Below, in pieces: positions 33,157 through 41,895 of a DNA stretch of 64,000 nt. How positions within the stretch are numbered: position 1 is the first letter of the stretch; every line of letters begins with the position of its first letter. Made by a program: the position numbers and the translations under genes. This DNA comes from Villigracilis sp024434165 (lineage in GTDB: Bacteria; Chloroflexota; Anaerolineae; Anaerolineales; Villigracilaceae). The notes beneath the pieces are model-generated. The model made no database searches and was not told where the DNA came from. It saw nothing but the letters and a program-made list of their open reading frames with translations. Location of the stretch: assembly GCA_030263665.1 (NCBI GenBank), contig SZPK01000001.1:1-64000 (forward strand). The letters are read 5' to 3'.

Positions 33157-33666
33157 CTACTCCCCTGCTTCAGTGGATTCCGCGGCTTCGGCGGCTTTTT
33201 CCTTTTTGGGCGCTTCGGGGAGTTCGATCTCCAGCGCGCGCAGTTTCTTCTTGGTCGCGGTCAACGCGGACTGACCAAAGCCCGCAATCTGCGTCAGGGC
33301 TTCGTCGCTTTCGGCGAGTTTCTCCACCACCTGACCAATGGTCAGAACGCCGGCTTTCTTGAGGGCGTCGGTGGCGCGCGGCGTGAGGGCGAGATCGTCC
33401 ACGGAACGGTTGAAGACGTTCATGGATTCTTCGCGGGCTTTCTGCTGTTCCACATAGCTCTGGCGCGCAGAAAGCTTCTTGTAGAAGCGGTCCACCTGGC
33501 CTTCCACGTCGAGAATCTTCGCGGATTCGCCGGTATAGAAGGGATGGCAGTTCGAGCAAACGTCAATGCGCAGTTCCTTCTTGGTGGAGGTGGTCACCCA
33601 GGTGTTGCCGCACGAAGCGCAGGTGACCTGGGCTTCGTACACGGTGGGATGGATATCTGCTTTCAT
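33157..33666 (-). CDS. rpmE: 50S ribosomal protein L31 fused to an RNA polymerase alpha-CTD-like domain
   Basis: 169 residues. The first 70 are L31: KADIHPTVYEAQVTC, Cys pairs C16/C19 and C37/C40 (zinc-binding C+ form), CHPFYTG. After a linker (70-87) residues 88-151 match the RpoA C-terminal domain: SVDDLALTPRATDALKKAGV, TIGQVVEKL, and GFGQSALTATKKKLRALEI in the helix-hairpin-helix DNA-binding positions. The normal L31 length is about 70. The tail is acidic. The gene starts one base into the end of rpmA and lies in the rplU operon. A fusion of this kind could join ribosome and polymerase or DNA. Confidence 0.85.
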   Translation of the reverse strand: MKADIHPTVYEAQVTCASCGNTWVTTSTKKELRIDVCSNCHPFYTGESAKILDVEGQVDRFYKKLSARQSYVEQQKAREESMNVFNRSVDDLALTPRATDALKKAGVLTIGQVVEKLAESDEALTQIAGFGQSALTATKKKLRALEIELPEAPKKEKAAEAAESTEAGE

Positions 33667-33926
33667 TAATTCACCTCAGCCGGAATGACATTGACGCGCT
33701 TGCGCCCGTGCATCACATCGAACATCACCACGCCGTCCGCGGTGGCGAACAGGGTATCGTCCTTGCCGACCATCACGTTTACGCCCGGCTTGATCTTGGT
33801 GCCGCGCTGGCGCACGAGGATATTGCCCGCCAGCACGAACTGACCGGCATAGCGCTTGACGCCCAAACGCTGGGAATTGCTGTCTCGACCGTTGCGGCTC
33901 GATCCGCCGCCTACTTTATGTGCCAT
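33666..33926 (-). CDS. rpmA: 50S ribosomal protein L27
   Basis: 86 residues, complete: MAHKVGGGSSRNGRDSNSQRLGVK at the N-terminus (tail reaching the peptidyl transferase centre), then ILVRQRGTKIKPGVNVMVGKDDTLFA and VNVIPA. No N-terminal propeptide is present. It lies between rplU and rpmE, the usual L21-L27 order. Confidence 0.95.
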   Translation of the reverse strand: MAHKVGGGSSRNGRDSNSQRLGVKRYAGQFVLAGNILVRQRGTKIKPGVNVMVGKDDTLFATADGVVMFDVMHGRKRVNVIPAEVN

Positions 33927-33946
33927 ATCTACCTCACTCTCGCTTC

Positions 33947-34432
33947 CTACTTCTCAACTTTTTTGGTTGATTTGGAAGTGGTTTTCTTTGCAGCCGCAGG
34001 CTTCTTTGCCGCTTCTTTCTTCGCTTTTACCTGCTTCTCAGCCCCAGCCTCTTCCTTCGCCTCAGCCTTTTCGACTTCAACCGGAGCCGCCTTCTTTTCG
34101 ACCTTGCGCTGCTCGCCGGGCTTGCCGATGAAATCAATCATCAGCCGGGTGTAATGATGGCGGTGACCGCCGCGCACGCGGATGCGTTTCTTCGGGCGGT
34201 ATTTGAAGGAAAGAACCTTGGGACCTTTGACGTGCTCGACTACCGTGGCGGAAACCTTGATCTCACCGACAGTGGGCGTGCCCACGAGGACAGCATCCCC
34301 ATCCGCCATGAGCAGGACACGCTCGAAATCGAATGTTTTGCCTACTTCGTAGGCGAGGCGGTCCACATCCATGGTGGCGCCTTCGACGGCGCGGTACTGT
34401 TTGCCGCCGCTTTCGACGATTGCAAATTTCAT
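33947..34432 (-). CDS. rplU: 50S ribosomal protein L21 with a lysine-rich C-terminal extension
   Basis: 161 residues from ATG 34432 (MKFAIVESGGKQYRAVEG), with GGAG 9 bases upstream. The L21 core ends near residue 105 (RGGHRHHYTRLMIDFIG). The last 55 residues (EVEKAEAKEEAGAEKQVKAKK and similar) are a low-complexity Lys/Ala/Glu tail not found in short L21s. It binds 23S rRNA. It is the first gene of the rplU-rpmA-rpmE operon. Confidence 0.93.
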   Translation of the reverse strand: MKFAIVESGGKQYRAVEGATMDVDRLAYEVGKTFDFERVLLMADGDAVLVGTPTVGEIKVSATVVEHVKGPKVLSFKYRPKKRIRVRGGHRHHYTRLMIDFIGKPGEQRKVEKKAAPVEVEKAEAKEEAGAEKQVKAKKEAAKKPAAAKKTTSKSTKKVEK

Positions 34433-34527
34433 TTCTTTTTCTCCAGTCATTCACTTCGCCGTACAGCCTGCGGGGTTCCTGCACCCTTCGCCGGCGTTCG
34501 GGGAAGCTGGGTTTTTTACAGGCAACT

Positions 34528-34593
34528 GCCCCGGATACAACCTCCGGGGCGGAAGCGGACGATATTATACATGCGAGTTGGCTGGGATGTCAA
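34528..34593 (-). promoter_or_regulatory. Promoter and 5' hairpin of the rplU operon
   Basis: On the minus strand TTGACA (34588-34593) and TATAAT (34564-34569) are spaced by 18 bases. Transcription would start near 34557. The transcript then begins almost at once with an 8-bp hairpin GCCCCGGA/TCCGGGGC (34528-34550), leaving a leader of about 125 bases before L21. A ribosomal-protein autoregulatory leader is possible. Confidence 0.75.
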
Positions 34594-34652
34594 CAATTTT
34601 CGTGGGGCAAAAGCCGTCCTTGCCCGACCAACTCGCAGTCAGGAAAGAGGCG

Positions 34653-35129
34653 TTATGCCTTCGGGATGATGGCGGTGATGGTCTTCGTCACCGCCTGGAG
34701 TTGACCGGCGTGCGCCTTGAGTTTGTTCACGTCGCCGGTCTTCAACCCGGACTGCACGTCGGTGATGGTTTTGGTGGTGGAGGTTTCGGTATCAATGATC
34801 TTCTGGGTGATGCTTTCGAGGTTCACCAGCAGCTGCATGATGTTCTTCGGCACCACAGGCAGGTTTTTGAGAATTGGCAGGAGGACATCCAGAATCTGGT
34901 TGGCGGTGCGGGCATATTTGACCGTGAGCGAATGCAGAGAGCCGATGGAGGAGGTCAGTTCGAGCGCAACTTCCTGAATCGAGTCGATCATCTCCTTGTG
35001 CTGTTCGATGATCTTCGAGATGTCGTTGATCGAGGCGGTCAGTTTATCCGAAAACTTGACGTAGGATGCTGCGCCCGCTTTGGGGGTGGAAACCCCGCTT
35101 TTGGCTGAACCGCGGATGGGGGTGGGCAT
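34653..35129 (-). CDS. Helical protein of unknown function
   Basis: 158 residues, almost wholly predicted alpha-helix after a flexible start (MPTPIRGSAKSG). Heptad-like Ile/Leu spacing in ISKIIEQHKEMIDSIQEVALEL and IMQLLVNLESITQKIIDTE suggests coiled-coil. It has no membrane segment or signal peptide. No family is recognised. It is divergent from the S49 protease gene. Confidence 0.55.
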   Translation of the reverse strand: MPTPIRGSAKSGVSTPKAGAASYVKFSDKLTASINDISKIIEQHKEMIDSIQEVALELTSSIGSLHSLTVKYARTANQILDVLLPILKNLPVVPKNIMQLLVNLESITQKIIDTETSTTKTITDVQSGLKTGDVNKLKAHAGQLQAVTKTITAIIPKA

Positions 35130-35207
35130 GGAAAGATACCTCCTGAATTAATGGAATGGGGACAACTCGTTCAAATATACTTTACTTCGCATCGCAAAAC
35201 AACCTTG

Positions 35208-35236
35208 TTGACAAAGTAAATCTTCTCGTATATGCT
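35208..35236 (+). promoter_or_regulatory. Promoter of the S49 protease gene cluster
   Basis: TTGACA (35208-35213), 17 bases, then TATGCT (35231-35236). It lies 37 bases before the ATG at 35274. Confidence 0.65.
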
Positions 35237-35273
35237 GAACATAACCACAGCGCATCAATCCAAGGAGAATCTT

Positions 35274-36119
35274 ATGAGCGACTCTGACAATCGTTGGGAA
35301 CGTGTTCGTACCGGACTGTTTTGGATCGTCATTCCCCTGATCCTGGGAGTCCTCATTTCCACTGCGGTGCCGAGACCGGTCGTGGGGGTCATCCGGCTCG
35401 AAGACGCCATCTACGCCCAATCTGCTCAGAACATGATCAAGCAGATTCAATACGCCGCCGAACACCCAGAAGTGCGCGCGGTGGTATTGGTGTTCGACAG
35501 CCCCGGCGGGACGGTGGTGGATACCGAAGCCGTGTACATGGAACTTTCGCGCCTGCGGGCAAAGAAGCCCGTGGTGACCGCCGTCAACGCCATGGCGGCG
35601 AGCGGGGCGTATTACCTTTCGGCAAACACGGATTTCATCTATGCCAAGCCGACTTCGCTGGTGGGCAACATCGGCGTGATCGGCTACCTGCCCCCTTCGC
35701 CGTTTGTGGTCGAGGACATCATCACCACCGGTCCCTACAAACTCTGGGGCGCGCCGCGCGATTCGGACATGCGCCAGATCGAAATGGTGAAGCAGGGCTT
35801 TTTCCAGGCTGTGAAACTGGGACGCGGCAATAAACTCACCGCCGGGGATGAAGTCATCTTCACCGGGCAGATCTGGACCGGCGTGGACGCCGTCCGGTTG
35901 GGGATTGCCGATGCGCTCGGCACTGAATCCGATGCGGCGGCAAAAGCCGCGGAACTGGCGATGATTGCCAATTATGAGGTTGCAGACCTCGCGCCGCTTG
36001 CCGGAATCCAGACCTTCAGCGGATTCTTCTTCATCCAAAGCCCGGATGGGATCACCCTGCCTTATCCGAGCGAAGCGGGGGTCTATATGCTTTACATTCC
36101 GCCGCTGCCCGTCAAGTAA
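35274..36119 (+). CDS. S49/ClpP-fold membrane serine protease (SppA-like)
   Basis: 281 residues from ATG 35274, with AAGGAGAA upstream; an in-frame ATG at 35232 has no ribosome site. One N-terminal membrane helix (TGLFWIVIPLILGVLIST) is followed by the crotonase-like fold: VVGVIRLEDAIY, VLVFDSPGGTVVDTEAVY (oxyanion region) and AMAASGAYYLSANTDFIYAKP, where the Ser of MAASGAYY is the nucleophile. A Lys typical of SppA is likely in the later region. It is probably a signal-peptide or membrane-protein peptidase. A membrane GATase-like gene follows 12 bases on. Confidence 0.85.
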   Translation: MSDSDNRWERVRTGLFWIVIPLILGVLISTAVPRPVVGVIRLEDAIYAQSAQNMIKQIQYAAEHPEVRAVVLVFDSPGGTVVDTEAVYMELSRLRAKKPVVTAVNAMAASGAYYLSANTDFIYAKPTSLVGNIGVIGYLPPSPFVVEDIITTGPYKLWGAPRDSDMRQIEMVKQGFFQAVKLGRGNKLTAGDEVIFTGQIWTGVDAVRLGIADALGTESDAAAKAAELAMIANYEVADLAPLAGIQTFSGFFFIQSPDGITLPYPSEAGVYMLYIPPLPVK

Positions 36120-36131
36120 CCGGAGGCTGAC

Positions 36132-37598
36132 ATGAAAAAACAACTCATCTTCATCGCATTGGCGGCTTTGATTCTCCCCGCCGTTCTGCGCGGATTTTGG
36201 TTCTACCGCGGCGTGCCGGAACGCCCCGAAATCGCCACGCCGGATTTCGCCTCGTTCGCCGCGCCGCAAGCGCCGGTCAACCCGGCGGGGGAAACCGACG
36301 AGGAGATCGAGCAAACCTCCGGCACAGTGCTGGTGGACGCGGTGCATGGAAACCAGTTTGTCATGAGCGAGATCGAATCCCTGACCTCCGCCATCAAAGC
36401 GCGCGGCGGAAGAATCGAAACGCTGACGGACGCTTCCATGCTGGAATACCAGTTGAAATATGTCAGCGCGTTCATCTCCGTTTCGCCCACGCTCTCATTC
36501 ACCGCCGTTGAAACGCAGGCGCTCAGGAGTTTTGCGGAACGCGGCGGCAGGGTTCTGATCTTTACCGATGCGACGCGCAACATGCTCTTCTACGATTTCA
36601 TCAGCGGGAATCCGATTGCGTACGGCGACGCCAACGCCGCCAACTCGCTGCTTTCAGCGTTCGATATTTCGGTCAACAACGATTATCTCTACAACACGCA
36701 AAAGAACGAGGGCAACTTCCGCAATGTGCTGTTCGACGACTTCGGCAAAAGCGAGTTGACGTTTGGACTGAAAGAGGTGGCGCTGTACGGAGCGCACTCG
36801 GTCGAATCGCCTTCGGGGTTGGTCCTGCTGCGAGGAGCGGAATCCACTCTCTCGTCTGCGAACGATGCGCACGACCCCGGGCAGGGCGGCGCGGCGCTCA
36901 GTGAAGATGGAAACGTGGCGGCGTTCGGCGATTTCACATTCCTGACCCCTCCCTACAACACGTACACCGACAACGCTACGCTCATCGCCAACCTGGCGGA
37001 TTTCGCGCTGGCGGGAGGACAAAGCAAATCGCTGGCGAATTTCCCCTTCCTCTTTAAGGAAGGCAGGGTGCAGGTCTTCGTTGCGCCGGAACTGACCAGG
37101 ACGGCGGAGTTGGTCTCCGCGCTGGGCGGTTTGCAGGCTTCGCTGCGATACCTGAACGTGGAAATGGAGTTCGTGGACGACGTTCCTTCTTCGGGCGACG
37201 CCATCATCATCGGCACGTTCGAACCGACGGAAGAGATCGAACCATACGCGAAAAAGTTCGATATCGTTTTGGGTGACGGCGAGTTCATTGATACGACCGA
37301 GTTCGGCGAGATCGGCAGGTACGGCAACGGCATTCTGTTGTTCGATGCAGGCTCAAAAGGCAGCACGCTCGTCCTGCTGGCAGATTCGCCGGAAGACATC
37401 ATCTCGTTGATCGGCATGGCGGGTGGCGGCTCGTTATTCTCCTGCCTGACGAGCGACAACGTAGCGGTGTGCAGTGTGGGGTACGGCGGCGAATACTCCA
37501 GCGGTTCAGGCGGAGAAAGCGCGGGAGAGGGTTCCACCGAGGGGACGCCCGCTGAAGGCGAAACCACACCCGAAGCGACGCCCACGCCCGGAGGATGA
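36132..37598 (+). CDS. Membrane-anchored DUF4350/GATase-like protein
   Basis: 488 residues. One N-terminal helix (QLIFIALAALILPAVL) anchors the protein. The exported part has a GATase-like pattern: GTVLVDAVHGNQFVMSEIE, LTSAIKARGGRIE, ETQALRSFAERGGRVLIFTDATR and AFGDFTFLTPPYNTYTDNATLIANLADF. This resembles the DUF4350 domain and the extracytoplasmic domain of gliding/ABC-type GldG proteins. The Gly/Ser/Pro/Thr-rich tail (residues 455-488) is flexible. The context with the S49 protease suggests a joint membrane function. Confidence 0.65.
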   Translation: MKKQLIFIALAALILPAVLRGFWFYRGVPERPEIATPDFASFAAPQAPVNPAGETDEEIEQTSGTVLVDAVHGNQFVMSEIESLTSAIKARGGRIETLTDASMLEYQLKYVSAFISVSPTLSFTAVETQALRSFAERGGRVLIFTDATRNMLFYDFISGNPIAYGDANAANSLLSAFDISVNNDYLYNTQKNEGNFRNVLFDDFGKSELTFGLKEVALYGAHSVESPSGLVLLRGAESTLSSANDAHDPGQGGAALSEDGNVAAFGDFTFLTPPYNTYTDNATLIANLADFALAGGQSKSLANFPFLFKEGRVQVFVAPELTRTAELVSALGGLQASLRYLNVEMEFVDDVPSSGDAIIIGTFEPTEEIEPYAKKFDIVLGDGEFIDTTEFGEIGRYGNGILLFDAGSKGSTLVLLADSPEDIISLIGMAGGGSLFSCLTSDNVAVCSVGYGGEYSSGSGGESAGEGSTEGTPAEGETTPEATPTPGG

Positions 37599-37599
37599 T

Positions 37600-38271
37600 A
37601 TGGCGGATTTGACTCAACTCGGCTCGCTCCAGGGACATCTTGCAAAGCCGGAGGGCAAAGGTCCCTTCCCTGCCGTGATCGTCATCCAGGAATGGTGGGG
37701 GCTGGACGCGCAGACCCAATCCATCGCAGACCGTTTTGCGAAGGAGGGGTATCTCGCCTTTGCGCCGGACCTGTATCACGGCGAACTTGCCCAGCCTGGC
37801 GACGGCGAGACCGCCTCGAAACTGGTGCAAAAGTACGCGCCCGGCGCGCCCGGTGAACTGGCTGCCGTTTTCGACGCGCTCAAAGCGCACCCCGATTGCA
37901 GCGGCAGAATCGGCAGTGTCGGTTTTTGTTTTGGCGGGCGCATGTCGCTCTCGCTCAGCGCCCTGCGCCCGGTGGATGCCGTCTGCACGTTTTACGGCGG
38001 CGGGATGCAGAACATCTTCGATCAATTGCGCGCAAAACTCAAAGCGCCGGTGCTGGGTCTCTTCGGCGATGCGGATGTATCCATCCCCGCCGGGACGGTG
38101 GAGGAGTTCGACAGGCTTCTCGACGATGTCGGCGTGGAGCATGAGGTTATCATGTATCCCAACTCCGGTCATGCCTTCTTCCGCGACAGCGACCCGAAGG
38201 TGTACAAGCCCGAAGCCGCAAAGGACGCCTGGGAGCGCGTGAAGAAATTCTTTGCGAAGCGTTTGAAGTAG
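37600..38271 (+). CDS. Dienelactone hydrolase family protein
   Basis: 223 residues from ATG 37600 after GGAGG. The nucleophile elbow GFCFGGRMSLSLS carries the Cys characteristic of dienelactone hydrolases (about residue 107). The catalytic Asp is in GDADVSIP and the His in NSGHAFFRD. Members open 4-carboxymethylenebut-2-en-4-olide or hydrolyse other esters. It is co-directional with the preceding gene, one base beyond its stop. Confidence 0.88.
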   Translation: MADLTQLGSLQGHLAKPEGKGPFPAVIVIQEWWGLDAQTQSIADRFAKEGYLAFAPDLYHGELAQPGDGETASKLVQKYAPGAPGELAAVFDALKAHPDCSGRIGSVGFCFGGRMSLSLSALRPVDAVCTFYGGGMQNIFDQLRAKLKAPVLGLFGDADVSIPAGTVEEFDRLLDDVGVEHEVIMYPNSGHAFFRDSDPKVYKPEAAKDAWERVKKFFAKRLK

Positions 38272-38284
38272 ACGATGGATGATA

Positions 38285-38346
38285 GACCATTGAGCATGGA
38301 AAGGCGAGACTGGAAACGGTCCACCGTCCATGCTCAATGGTCTTTT
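38285..38346 (+). terminator. Long-loop hairpin terminator after the dienelactone hydrolase gene
   Basis: GACCATTGAGCATGGA (38285-38300) pairs perfectly with TCCATGCTCAATGGTC (38327-38342), loop 26 bases, followed by TTTT. The CCATG/GGTCC strings are related to the repeats at 7808-7842 and 61163-61200. Confidence 0.75.
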
Positions 38347-38383
38347 CATTGACAAAACTTCCCCGATACTTTACATTCGCTTC

Positions 38384-40465
38384 ATGCCAAGCCCCAGCCT
38401 GATTCAGCGTCAGATCATTGAATCTCCCCTCGACTCCCGTCTCTTCGTCGCCGGCGCTGCCGGAACAGGCAAGACGACCGCAGGCGTGGAGCGGGTGCGC
38501 TACCTGCTTGCGCAAGGCGTGCCTGCCGATTCGATTCTCCTGCTCACCCCCCAGCGGACGTTACAAGAACCTTATTTGGATTTGCTCGAAAGCCCTGAAC
38601 GTATGGCGGGCGGGGAGGTCACTTCGGCAACGATAGGCGGTCTGGCAAGGCGCATGTGCGACCTGTTCTGGTCGCTCGCCGCACAGCAGGCGGGGTTCCG
38701 CCGCCCGGAGCGTCCGCCGGTTTTCCTCACGCTCGAAACCGCGCAGTATTACATGGCGCATCTCGTCCGCCCGCTGATCGAAGAAAAAGGTTACTTTGAA
38801 TCCGTCACCATCAACCGCAACCGGCTGTATTCCCAGATCATTGACAACCTGAACAAAGCAGCAGTTGTCGGCTTTCCTTACACCGAGATCGGATCGCGGC
38901 TGGATTCCGCCTGGTTCGGCGACCCCGCCCAGCGCCGGGTCTATGCCGATGCGCAGGAATGCGCCACCCTGTTCCGTCAGTACTGCCTGGAAAACAACCT
39001 GCTGGATTTCTCCCTGCAATTCGAAATCTTTGCAAACCTCCTGTGGCAAAACGAACAGGTGCGTTCGTATCTGATGCAAACCTACCGCCATCTCGTGTAC
39101 GACAACGTGGAAGAGGACATTCCATGCGCGCACGACATCATCCGCGAGTGGTTGACCGAATTCGATTCGGCGCTGTTAATCCACGACGAGGCGGCGGGGT
39201 ATCGCAACTTCCTCGGCGGCGACGCAGCCAGCGGGTCCGATTTGAGGCGGATGTGCGACCAGGTCATCGAGATGAATGAGTCGTTCGTCTCGTCGGAAAA
39301 CATCATCCGGTTATCGCGCGGGTTGGTCACCGCCATCACGAACCCCGGTCCGGCTCCGGCGAACGGCGATAACCCCGCGATGGAATTCATCCTGACCCAT
39401 TTCCACCCGCAGATGCTGGATGAAGTCGCTGCGAAAGTGAAGACGTTGGTTGAAGAGGAGGGAATTCCGCCTGCGGAGATCGTCATCCTCGCGCCGTATC
39501 TTTCGGATTCCCTGCGCTTCTCGATCACACACCGGCTCGAAACGGCGGGCATTCCCTGGCGCACGAACCGTCCTTCGCGCTCGCTGAGGGACGAGCCTGC
39601 CAGCAAGACCCTGCTGACTCTTTCCGCGCTGGCGCACCCGGACTGGAAGGTTCACCCGCCAAAGTTCGACGTGGCGCACGCGCTCATGACGGCATTGAAC
39701 ACGGATTTGATCCGCGCGCAGCTGCTGACCGATATTGTGTACCGCCAGCGGGATTTGCGGCTCTCGACCTTCGAAGAAATTCAACCCGAAACGCAGGAGC
39801 GCATCACCTACTCGCTCGGCGCGCGCTACACGGAACTCCGCAATTGGATCGAAGCCTACCGCGCCTCCGAGCCTTTGCCGCTGGATTTCTTTTTGCGGAA
39901 ACTCTTCGGGGAGGTCATCTCCCAGCCGGGGTATGGTTTCCACGTCAATTTGGATGCGGTGCGCGTGGCGGCAAGTTTGGTGGAGTCCATCAGGAAGTTC
40001 CGCAATGCGATGGAGCCCGTCCACCTGACCGGCGCGAATCTGGGCTTGGAATACATGACCATGCTCGCGGACGGCGTGATCGCCGCGCAGTACCTCGAAT
40101 CGTGGCGAAGCGAAAACAAGGATGCCGTGCTGGTTGCGCCCGCCTATACCTTCCTGATGATGAACCGCCCCGCGACCGTGCAGTTTTGGCTCGATCCCGG
40201 TTCCGAGGGCTGGTCGCAGCGCGTATCCCAGCCGTTGACTCAACCGTTCGTTTTATCGCGTCATTGGGAAGCCGGCAGGGTGTGGATGGACTCGGACGAA
40301 ATGCAGGTCGAGATCGAAACGCTCGCACGTCTCGCCGGCGGACTGTTGGCGCGCTGCCGCGAAAAAGTTTATCTCGCGCTTTCGGACCTGGGCGAATCGG
40401 GGTTCGAGCAAAGAGGCGCGCTCCTGCGCGCGTTCCAAAAAGTGATTCAAAGCCAGGCGGGATGA
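38384..40465 (+). CDS. UvrD-family (superfamily 1) helicase/nuclease-like protein
   Basis: 693 residues from ATG 38384 (MPSPSLIQRQIIES). Walker A is FVAGAAGTGKTTAGVERV (about 22-38), followed by SILLLTPQRTL (motif Ia-like). The motif II position reads VYDNVEEDIP, which is degenerate. The central and C-terminal parts have no clear motif V or VI. The Q-motif-like start QRQIIESPLDSRL is present. The combination of one good P-loop and weak later motifs recalls the AddB/RexB or AdnA inactive subunits that pair with a full helicase. Such a partner, though broken, lies at 42421-44840. Confidence 0.7.
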   Translation: MPSPSLIQRQIIESPLDSRLFVAGAAGTGKTTAGVERVRYLLAQGVPADSILLLTPQRTLQEPYLDLLESPERMAGGEVTSATIGGLARRMCDLFWSLAAQQAGFRRPERPPVFLTLETAQYYMAHLVRPLIEEKGYFESVTINRNRLYSQIIDNLNKAAVVGFPYTEIGSRLDSAWFGDPAQRRVYADAQECATLFRQYCLENNLLDFSLQFEIFANLLWQNEQVRSYLMQTYRHLVYDNVEEDIPCAHDIIREWLTEFDSALLIHDEAAGYRNFLGGDAASGSDLRRMCDQVIEMNESFVSSENIIRLSRGLVTAITNPGPAPANGDNPAMEFILTHFHPQMLDEVAAKVKTLVEEEGIPPAEIVILAPYLSDSLRFSITHRLETAGIPWRTNRPSRSLRDEPASKTLLTLSALAHPDWKVHPPKFDVAHALMTALNTDLIRAQLLTDIVYRQRDLRLSTFEEIQPETQERITYSLGARYTELRNWIEAYRASEPLPLDFFLRKLFGEVISQPGYGFHVNLDAVRVAASLVESIRKFRNAMEPVHLTGANLGLEYMTMLADGVIAAQYLESWRSENKDAVLVAPAYTFLMMNRPATVQFWLDPGSEGWSQRVSQPLTQPFVLSRHWEAGRVWMDSDEMQVEIETLARLAGGLLARCREKVYLALSDLGESGFEQRGALLRAFQKVIQSQAG

Positions 40466-40504
40466 CGAATTGCAGGGGCAGCCCATCTCCCCAGGATAAA
40501 CCGT

Positions 40505-41632
40505 ATGGACTTCCGTAAACGACCGTACCTGCTTGCGGGCATTCTCCTGATAACGCTGTCCGTTTTTCTGCGTTCTCAATTTTTGGAATTCAAAAACGGC
40601 GACTTGTTGCTGATCCGCGAATGGTACGATTTTCTGCACCAAAACGGCTATAAGGGACTGGCAAACGGGGAATTTTCCAACTATCCGCCCGCGTATCTCT
40701 ACCTTTTATACTTCGCCACCCTGCTCTCGAAGTGGATCGCCCCGTTTACGGCGCTGAAACTCATTCCCACCGCCTTTGACTTAATCTCGACCTTCACCGT
40801 CTATAAGATCGCGCGCCTCAAACACCGGGACGATAAGCCGTATCTCTTCGCTGCGCTGTTCTTCCTGCTCCCCACTGTGATGCTGAACAGCACCGGCTGG
40901 GGGCAGATCGAAAGCACGTATGCGTCTTTTCTGTTGATGTGCATCTATTTAATTCTGACGGACAGGCCGTTTTTGGCATTAATCGCATTTGGAGCTGCTT
41001 TTTCCTTCAAAGCGCAGGCGATCTTCTTACTGCCGTTCCTGGGAATCATGTTCCTGCGCGGACGAGTCCGCTGGTATAACTTCTTCAGCGTGCCTGCCGC
41101 GTATTTGCTGCTGGCTTTGCCCGCCATCCTGCTAGGGCGGAGTTGGGAAAGCGTGCTCTTTTTATACGCTGGGCAGGTGGGACAATTTGAGGAACTTGCG
41201 CGTTATGCGCCCAATTTATATCTTCTTCTACTGACCGCACCATACCATCCCACGTTCGAGATTGGACTTGGTATTTTCGCCATTATCATGCTGGCTTGGG
41301 CATGGGTGAATTGGCGGGCAAAACCGCCGGTCACGCAAACACAAATCATCCTGACGGCATTGGCAAGCGCGGCATGGACCCCGTTTCTGCTGCCAAAAAT
41401 GCACGACCGCTATTTTTACCCGGCGGACGTGATCTCCTTCGCCGCTGCGGTTTTGATTCCCAAGTTATGGTTCATACCGGTTCTATTTCAAATCAGTTCG
41501 GGAGTGGCATACTCCATCTTCCTATTTGGCGCTCCGCCCATCGCGGCATTGATCGGAGCGGCGGTCAATACGGTTTTGGTGATTGTCATTGCAAGAAGGC
41601 AGATTCGAGAATTAAGAGTCCGATACGAGTAA
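40505..41632 (+). CDS. Polytopic membrane glycosyltransferase-like protein
   Basis: 375 residues with about ten membrane segments. The first extracytoplasmic loop holds FLEFKNGDLLLIREWYDFLHQNGYKGL, whose acidic residues fall where GT-C enzymes keep the catalytic Asp, and SNYPPAYLYLL; the pattern matches the DUF2029/GPI18-type mannosyltransferases. NSTGWGQIESTYASF is a further conserved loop. It probably uses a polyprenyl-phosphate sugar. The donor and acceptor are unknown. Confidence 0.7.
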   Translation: MDFRKRPYLLAGILLITLSVFLRSQFLEFKNGDLLLIREWYDFLHQNGYKGLANGEFSNYPPAYLYLLYFATLLSKWIAPFTALKLIPTAFDLISTFTVYKIARLKHRDDKPYLFAALFFLLPTVMLNSTGWGQIESTYASFLLMCIYLILTDRPFLALIAFGAAFSFKAQAIFLLPFLGIMFLRGRVRWYNFFSVPAAYLLLALPAILLGRSWESVLFLYAGQVGQFEELARYAPNLYLLLLTAPYHPTFEIGLGIFAIIMLAWAWVNWRAKPPVTQTQIILTALASAAWTPFLLPKMHDRYFYPADVISFAAAVLIPKLWFIPVLFQISSGVAYSIFLFGAPPIAALIGAAVNTVLVIVIARRQIRELRVRYE

Positions 41633-41634
41633 AC

Positions 41635-41808
41635 ATGAATACCTTCACTCCTCGCCCTTCCCAACAAAACATCCTCCGCTACACCGGCGGGCGGCTTGGC
41701 ATTGCCGCCGTCCCCGGCGCGGGGAAGACACACATCCTCACACACATCCTCTCCGCGCAAAATTCATTTACCGCCAAGAGCGCAAAGAACGCGAAGAAAA
41801 GCAATTAA
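41635..41808 (+). pseudogene. 5' fragment of the helicase gene (first copy)
   Basis: 57 codons, MNTFTPRPSQQNILRYTGGR then LGIAAVPGAGKTHILTHIL: the Q-motif and Walker A of a UvrD-like helicase. It then runs into SAQNSFTAKSAKNAKKSN, encoded by repeat DNA, and stops. Bases 41641-41739 are repeated exactly at 42424-42522, where the rest of the helicase resumes. It is the left part of a gene interrupted by a GxxExxY cassette. Confidence 0.8.
41641..41739 (+). repeat. 99-bp direct repeat, left copy
   Basis: Identical to 42424-42522. It carries the helicase N-terminus with the Walker A codons. Confidence 0.9.
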
Positions 41809-41895
41809 AACCTTTGCGCCCTTCGTGTGTTTCGCGGTGAGAAAAATAATCAACCGCTAAGAGCGCTTTGATCGCCAAGAAAAGAGGAGTTCAAG

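Noticed and set aside
40505..41632. Membrane protein as part of the helicase system
   Set aside because: It has the GT-C glycosyltransferase pattern and no link to DNA repair beyond position.
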